A stretch of DNA of 17,937 nucleotides from Methanoregula sp. Lineage in GTDB: Archaea > Halobacteriota > Methanomicrobia > Methanomicrobiales > Methanospirillaceae. The notes under the pieces are model-generated. The model had not been told where the DNA came from. It searched no databases and saw only the letters and a list, made by a program, of their open reading frames with translations. The DNA lies in NCBI GenBank assembly GCA_026394695.1, contig JAPKXT010000120.1, forward strand, positions 1 through 17,937, read 5' to 3'. Made by a program: the position numbers and the translations under genes. The stretch's first letter is position 1; each line of letters opens with the position of its first letter. Positions 13,423-17,937 of this stretch are shown one piece after another.

Positions 13423-14388
13423 ATGGAACATGATATGCGGGAAAAAGCCAAGAATGCCATGCGACTCATTCTTGAGGCAGCCCGTTTTGAGGTCGAAGAG
13501 GTGGATGAGCCCCTTGACCTTTCTGCGGTACGCGACGGCACGTGCCTTCTGGTGCTCTGTTCAAACAACAGTGACATTATCGGGCAGTTTGACAAAACCA
13601 ATTACAGTCTTATGATTGATGATCATGAGATGTCCTGCAAGAAACTTCTTTTTTCTATTGATAAGGATATTATAACCGAGAACTGCATCCAATGGGGTGT
13701 TGACGAATTTGTGCGGTATACGGGTGAAGCAGTGCTCGCTGATATTCTTGACCGCGAACTGGCACTGGATCTCACCCCGTCAAAAGGCAAAAAAGCAACT
13801 ATTGCATCTGCTTCTTCTGAAAAGGAGACAAAACAAAAAGAAGAACCATCTGGCATAACGCTCCCGCATTACCCGATAAAAATCACTGAACAGGCTGCGG
13901 TTCGTATCGGGGGAGTACAGGGAACTGCAAAACTCCGGTTCATACCTTATTTCCTTTTCCATTATACAAGTAGCGGGGAACAGGTCTACAAGGACCGCCG
14001 AATTCCGTTTGATGCTGACGGATGGGGTGCAATCAATGCAATCAACGGGATAAAGATCGAGCTTGATGGAAAGCAGGTTGAAGAGACGGAGATTCCCGGT
14101 GGTTCTGAAGTCTCTGATCCCCATATCCGGAAAGAGGAGGCAACGGACCGGATTGTCAATGAGCTGATCGACAGGCTCACCCAGAAGGTTCGAATCAAAC
14201 AGGAGAAAGGAGATGCAATCTTCTATGAAGAGAAGATCCTCAAACCTGAAAAGAAAAATATCTCTGTTGATACACGGCAGGTCTATATTCCGGTCTGGCA
14301 GATCCGGGGCAAGAAGATTGTAGAGATAAACGCCTTTACCGGTGAACTGCTTTCAGAACCAATGGATGAAGGGGTAGAAATATTCTAA
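13423..14388 (+). CDS. hypothetical archaeal protein, two-domain
   Basis: This 321-residue soluble protein is not recognised with confidence. Residues 1-115 form a compact alpha/beta domain (AMRLILEAARFEVEEVDEPLD, CLLVLCSNNSD, WGVDEFVRYTGEAVLADILDRE), whose helix-strand order recalls restriction-endonuclease-like folds, though no clear PD-(D/E)xK set is visible. Residues 120-148 are a charged, Ser/Lys/Glu-rich linker. Residues 150-321 are a second domain ending RQVYIPVWQIRGKKIVEINA and a GELLSEPMDEGVEIF tail, which resembles the strand pattern of PepSY-like modules. There is no signal peptide or membrane helix. It is divergent from the NrpR-domain gene and is probably monocistronic. The following gene starts 97 bp downstream with its own ribosome-binding site. 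Confidence 0.7.
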   Translation: MEHDMREKAKNAMRLILEAARFEVEEVDEPLDLSAVRDGTCLLVLCSNNSDIIGQFDKTNYSLMIDDHEMSCKKLLFSIDKDIITENCIQWGVDEFVRYTGEAVLADILDRELALDLTPSKGKKATIASASSEKETKQKEEPSGITLPHYPIKITEQAAVRIGGVQGTAKLRFIPYFLFHYTSSGEQVYKDRRIPFDADGWGAINAINGIKIELDGKQVEETEIPGGSEVSDPHIRKEEATDRIVNELIDRLTQKVRIKQEKGDAIFYEEKILKPEKKNISVDTRQVYIPVWQIRGKKIVEINAFTGELLSEPMDEGVEIF

Positions 14389-14485
14389 GAAGAGGAGTCG
14401 CACAGGATACAATTATTTTGAAGATATCCTATGTTCCTCTCGTTAAAAGGATCAGAATTTCTCAGTTTGTGGTAAAGGAAAACCC

Positions 14486-15820
14486 ATGATCGTTGTTCTT
14501 GGGAGTGGCCCGGCAGGCAGGCTCGCTTCAATCCGGCTTGCTTCTGCAGGTAAAGCGGTCAGTCTCATAGAGCACGGAGGGATTGGGGGTCAATGCCTCC
14601 ATTTTGGATGTATGCCGGTCTGTGCACTGAATGATATCGCCCGCATGATCCATTCAGCCCATACATTTCAAAACCTTGGGATTATTGATGCTGTTCCAGA
14701 TATCAATTTTTCAAAAATTTTTTCAGAAATGCATGCAATTCAGGAGAAGATCGCTTTTGTTCTTGACACCGAAACCCGATCTGCCGGAGTAAACATTATC
14801 TATGGTAAAACCGGGAGGATCGTAGGAAAGAGGGTTTTTGTTGATGATGAACAGGTTGAGACAGAGGCAGTCATAGCTGCCACCGGATCCCGTCCAAATA
14901 TTCCTGATATCAAGGGGATCGATCTCAAGGGGGTGTATACTCCCCATACCCTCTTCCATATAAAAAAACTCCCCAAAAAACTGGCAATCATTGGAGGGGG
15001 GGTGATGTCTGCCGAGTTTGCCTATATTTTTAGCATGTTCGGCAGCGAGGTGACCCTCATCAGCAGGAGTTCCTTTCTGAAAAATACTGATAAACATCTC
15101 CGTGATCTCGCAATTAAGGAACTAGGTGGGGTGGAGATCCGGGAGGTTGCCACCGTCCAGTCGTTAACCGGGGAATCGCGTGTTACCGGGGTTCATGTAA
15201 AGTCCAACGATAAGGATGATGATGTTGATGCTGATGCAGTCCTGATCGCCACAGGGCTGCTCCCACGCTCTGAAATGCTGCAGGGTGTAAAAAAAGGCCC
15301 AATTGGTGAGGTTATTGTCGATCGCCATATGCAGACAAGTGTCCCGGGGGTCTATGCCTGTGGAGATGTCATTGGTCCCCCGTATCTGACACCCGTTGCC
15401 CGTTACCAGGGAATTGTTGCAGCAGATACAATCCTTGGAAAATCCCGCACCATGGATATGCGGTATATCCCGCAGTCGATTAATCTTGCCCATGAACTTG
15501 CGTTCTGCGTACATGAAACGGAGGGTGCGGCTTCTCTTATGATTCCCGGACCTGCAGGACCAGGCACATTCTGGTCAGTTCCGTCCGGAGAGACCGGGCT
15601 CGCCAAAGTAATGGTTGATCCCGAAAGCGGGGCACTCATGGGTTTCTGTGCAGCAGGACCTGACGGAGGACTCATTGCCGGATATATGGCGTTTCTTATG
15701 AAGCGCCATTTTTCCGTTCATGATTTTGAGGACTTTATTGAAGTCCATCCGTCATCAGATGGTATCTATGGACTTTTAAAATACACATCCGATATGCTGA
15801 AGAAGCGCAAAGGAAAATAA
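14486..15820 (+). CDS. atypical FAD-dependent pyridine nucleotide-disulfide oxidoreductase (class I)
   Basis: The 444-residue protein belongs to the dihydrolipoamide dehydrogenase/mercuric reductase group. The FAD-binding GSGPAG (6-11), redox-active C37-LHFG-C42, AATGSRP (131-137), NAD(P)-binding GGGVMSAE (170-177), ATGLLPR (255-261), FAD-binding YACGDV (290-295) and a dimerisation domain (about 328-444) are present in order. Departures from the norm are CMPVC46 where CIPSK is usual, the third Gly of the NAD motif replaced by Ser, an SRS sequence (193-195) where NAD-specific enzymes carry Glu, and HPSSDG (421-426) in place of HPTLSE. NADPH use and a non-lipoamide substrate are therefore possible. 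No 2-oxoacid dehydrogenase genes are adjacent. AAGGA lies before the ATG. Confidence 0.87.
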   Translation: MIVVLGSGPAGRLASIRLASAGKAVSLIEHGGIGGQCLHFGCMPVCALNDIARMIHSAHTFQNLGIIDAVPDINFSKIFSEMHAIQEKIAFVLDTETRSAGVNIIYGKTGRIVGKRVFVDDEQVETEAVIAATGSRPNIPDIKGIDLKGVYTPHTLFHIKKLPKKLAIIGGGVMSAEFAYIFSMFGSEVTLISRSSFLKNTDKHLRDLAIKELGGVEIREVATVQSLTGESRVTGVHVKSNDKDDDVDADAVLIATGLLPRSEMLQGVKKGPIGEVIVDRHMQTSVPGVYACGDVIGPPYLTPVARYQGIVAADTILGKSRTMDMRYIPQSINLAHELAFCVHETEGAASLMIPGPAGPGTFWSVPSGETGLAKVMVDPESGALMGFCAAGPDGGLIAGYMAFLMKRHFSVHDFEDFIEVHPSSDGIYGLLKYTSDMLKKRKGK

Positions 15821-15865
15821 CGAGTCTGATGGTCAATTCTTCTGGCAGGGAATACCTTTTTCCGG

Positions 15866-15874
15866 TTTTATAAA
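15866..15874 (+). promoter_or_regulatory. TATA box of lysS
   Basis: TTTTATAAA lies 108-116 bp before the lysS ATG, which predicts a leader of about 85 nt. The spacer 15821-15981 contains no gene that I can support. I see no clear regulatory RNA fold in the leader. Confidence 0.5.
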
Positions 15875-15981
15875 AAGCAGCAACCACAGCGAACGTTCTT
15901 CCGGCGCAAATGCTGATGGTATTATTACGATCGAAATCGAACCATTAAGATACACATCATCCTTAAAATGGGTGCTTTCCG

Positions 15982-17511
15982 ATGACCAATCCCACTGAAA
16001 ATTTAGATTTTGACCAGATCAGACTCGATAAAGTACGTGCACTCCAGAAAAAAGGTGTCAACCTCTATCCCTGCACGTTCGACCGGAAGAATTCTGTCCA
16101 GGAGATCAAGGCCCGGTATGCGGATATTACCCATGAAAAGAGTTCTGAACGGGTTTCAACTGCAGGCAGGGTGTACATTGTACGAAACCATGGTAAGACA
16201 CTTTTTGCCGATCTCGGGGATGAAAACGGCAAGATCCAGCTCTATATCCGGAAAAACGATATTGGTGATGAACAGTTTGATCTGTTCAACCAGTTCATTG
16301 AGCGGGGAGATATCATCGGCGTAACCGGTCATGTGTTCCGGACAAAACTGGGCGAGATTACTATCTGGGTTGATACAGTAACCATCCTGTGTAAAGCAAT
16401 CAGTTCTCTCCCTGAGAAATTCCATGGGTTAAAAGATGTCGAAAAACGCTACCGGCAGCGCTATATTGACCTCATCGTCAATGAAGAGAGCAGGCAGACA
16501 TTCAGGAACCGGAGCAAAATTATCTCATTAATCCGCAGGTATCTTGATGACCACGGGTTCCTTGAATTCGAAACCCCCATCCTCCAACCGGTATACGGGG
16601 GCGCTAATGCCCGCCCGTTTACCTCATACCACAACTTCCTTGACCAGAAACTTTTCATGAGGATCGCACCCGAACTGTATCTCAAGCGACTGGTTGTCGG
16701 GGGTTTTGAAAAGGTCTTTGAAATCGCAAGAAATTTCCGCAACGAGGCTGTTGATACCCACCATAACCCGGAGTTCACGATGGTTGAGATTTACTGGGCA
16801 TACCATGATTTTAAGGATATGATGGCACTTACCGAGGAAATTATATCTTCAACCATCAATGAAATTCATGGAACATTCCAGATCCCCTTTGAGAACACGG
16901 TCCTGAATTTTGAAAAACCATGGAAGAAACACTCCATGGCCGATGCGGTCCTGGAACACACCGGCATCGATATCTTTGCACATACCGTCGATGAGCTTCG
17001 TGCGTTGTCACGACAGAACAAGCTCGATGAACCGGATAAACCCACATCCCAGCGCGAATTCCTTGTTCATTTCTTTGAAGGTCTGGTAGAAGAGAAACTG
17101 ATCCAGCCGACATTCATCCATGACTTCCCGGTGGAGAACTCCCCGCTGGCAAAACGACACCGGACCAAAGAGGGGTTCACCGAGCGGTTCGAACTGTTTA
17201 TCTATGGCATGGAAGTTGCCAACGGGTTCTCAGAGCTGAATGACCCGATCGATCAGAAGGAGCGGTTTGAGGCACAGGATGAGAAGCGGAGACTTGGTGA
17301 CCTTGAAGCACAGATGATCGATTACGATTTCATCAATGCCATAGGCTATGGCATGCCCCCGACCGGGGGTGTCGGCATTGGCATCGACCGGCTGGTGATG
17401 ATCCTGACAAACAACAATTCCATCAAAGAAGTGATCCTCTTCCCCTCCATGAAAAATATTCAGCCGGATGAGGAGGAAGATACGCCTTCTGCAAATGCAG
17501 AGCAGCAATAA
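15982..17511 (+). CDS. lysS: lysyl-tRNA synthetase, class II
   Basis: LysS charges tRNA-Lys with lysine using ATP. The 509-residue protein is the class II type. The N-terminal OB-fold anticodon-binding domain spans about 58-150 (TAGRVYIVRNHGKTLFADL). The catalytic core shows motif 1 around FLEFETPILQPVYGGANARP (about 193-212), motif 2 FEIARNFRNEAVDTHHNPEF (about 245-264) and motif 3 GVGIGIDRLVMIL (about 463-475). A short acidic tail follows (DEEEDTPSANAEQQ). The ATG at 15982 is preceded by GGGTG at 15970-15974. Many methanogens instead carry the unrelated class I LysRS. Class II is found in Methanosarcina and some other archaea, so whether this genome has both is a fair question. Confidence 0.97.
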   Translation: MTNPTENLDFDQIRLDKVRALQKKGVNLYPCTFDRKNSVQEIKARYADITHEKSSERVSTAGRVYIVRNHGKTLFADLGDENGKIQLYIRKNDIGDEQFDLFNQFIERGDIIGVTGHVFRTKLGEITIWVDTVTILCKAISSLPEKFHGLKDVEKRYRQRYIDLIVNEESRQTFRNRSKIISLIRRYLDDHGFLEFETPILQPVYGGANARPFTSYHNFLDQKLFMRIAPELYLKRLVVGGFEKVFEIARNFRNEAVDTHHNPEFTMVEIYWAYHDFKDMMALTEEIISSTINEIHGTFQIPFENTVLNFEKPWKKHSMADAVLEHTGIDIFAHTVDELRALSRQNKLDEPDKPTSQREFLVHFFEGLVEEKLIQPTFIHDFPVENSPLAKRHRTKEGFTERFELFIYGMEVANGFSELNDPIDQKERFEAQDEKRRLGDLEAQMIDYDFINAIGYGMPPTGGVGIGIDRLVMILTNNNSIKEVILFPSMKNIQPDEEEDTPSANAEQQ

Positions 17512-17513
17512 AA

Positions 17514-17541
17514 CCCTTTTTTAAGAATTTTTCCAAAAAAA
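17514..17541. terminator. bidirectional T-rich terminator between lysS and rlmH
   Basis: T6 (17517-17522) and T5 (17528-17532) follow lysS on the plus strand. A7 (17535-17541) reads as T7 on the minus strand after the rlmH stop. The convergent genes are 41 bp apart. Confidence 0.5.
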
Positions 17542-17552
17542 TATACCTGGTC

Positions 17553-17937
17553 CTACTTATGGTATGGCTCATTGTGATTGATTTTACATGCACGATAGAG
17601 TTGTTCGAGAAGGATTAGCCGGACCATCTGGTGAGTGAATGTCATCGGAGAGAGAGAGAGCCGAATGTTGCTTTTGGTAAGAACCATATCAGATAAACCA
17701 AGATCTCCCCCGATTATAAAACAGAGGTTGTTCCGTCCGGAAATTTCCCATTGGTGGATTTGTTCTGCAAGATTCTCGCTTGACCACCGTTCTCCTCCAG
17801 GATCAAGAACGATTGCCTGTGTATCATGAGGGATCGCAGCAAGGACGCGAGCCCCTTCCCCATCTTTAACCAATTCCTGTTGAGATGGTGACAGGTTTCC
17901 GGTCCTCTTTGATTCAGCAATTTCAATGATGTTTAGT
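17553..17937 (-). CDS. rlmH: 23S rRNA (pseudouridine-1915-N3)-methyltransferase RlmH, 5' end outside window
   Basis: RlmH is a small SPOUT methyltransferase that methylates pseudouridine 1915 in helix 69 of 23S rRNA. The visible 127 residues begin LNIIEIAESKRTG at the window edge and continue in frame without a stop. Signature blocks are IVLDPGGERWSSE, CFIIGGDLGLSD (SAM-binding knot), LSLSPMTFTHQMVRLILLEQ and the near-invariant C-terminus YRACKINHNEPYHK. About 30 N-terminal residues are missing, judging from the usual length of about 155-160. The TTG at 17873 could pass for a start, but conserved-looking coding continues upstream of it. It is convergent with lysS. Confidence 0.94.
   Translation of the reverse strand, partial: LNIIEIAESKRTGNLSPSQQELVKDGEGARVLAAIPHDTQAIVLDPGGERWSSENLAEQIHQWEISGRNNLCFIIGGDLGLSDMVLTKSNIRLSLSPMTFTHQMVRLILLEQLYRACKINHNEPYHK

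Noticed and set aside
15875..15981. possible regulatory RNA in the lysS leader
   Set aside because: No conserved riboswitch or T-box features are visible, and T-boxes are not known in archaea.
17646..17661. short GA-rich repeat (GAGAGAGAGAG)
   Set aside because: It lies within the rlmH coding sequence (Leu/Ser codons of the LSLSP block) and needs no other explanation.
1..17937. CRISPR arrays, insertion sequences, prophage genes, defence systems
   Set aside because: No regularly spaced repeats, transposase motifs, terminal inverted repeats or known defence domains were seen on either strand.

Overview
The window looks like chromosomal DNA of a methanogenic archaeon, most likely of the order Methanomicrobiales (Methanoregula/Methanosphaerula/Methanospirillum-like). 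This is inferred from gene content: RIO2 kinase, a DUF460 protein, a TIGR00269-type (NcsA/TtuA) thiolase, a cupin-type glucose-6-phosphate isomerase, a TrmB regulator, an NrpR-type nitrogen regulator domain, COG1361/PEGA surface proteins, archaeal TATA boxes, T-rich terminators, and tRNAs without an encoded CCA. No IS element, phage gene or CRISPR array was seen. Species assignment would need a database search.

Layout. (1) 1-2643: the tail of an unidentified gene, two near-identical tRNA-Ala genes (anticodons CGC and TGC) in direct orientation about 1.8 kb apart, a small conserved-looking protein, a secreted PEGA protein and a lineage-specific hypothetical. (2) 2644-6306, minus strand: a tightly overlapping operon rio2 - DUF460 - thiL. 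(3) 6422-9784, plus strand: a compact operon of a divergent PP-loop thiolase, a two-TM K+ channel with tandem RCK domains, and NAD synthetase. (4) 9753-12594: a cupin phosphoglucose isomerase translationally coupled to a surface protein gene (minus), divergent from a TrmB regulator (plus), with a 22-bp palindrome between the two promoters. (5) 12613-14388: a helix-turn-helix-free NrpR-domain protein and a divergent hypothetical protein sharing a 45-bp intergenic region with one TATA-like element. (6) 14486-17937: an atypical FAD disulfide reductase, class II lysyl-tRNA synthetase, and a convergent rlmH truncated by the window end.

How the genes may work together. rio2 and DUF460 suggest ribosome maturation, with thiL as a passenger. 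The K+ channel carries Rossmann-type RCK domains and sits in one transcription unit with NAD synthetase, which makes an NAD-K+ link worth testing. The TrmB palindrome lies where it could control both trmB and the surface protein-pgi operon. Most genes are well-known families. The points of interest are altered active-site motifs (thiolase, disulfide reductase), the regulatory palindrome, the NRD-only NrpR and the gene pairings. I did not find a clearly new multi-gene defence or mobile system.
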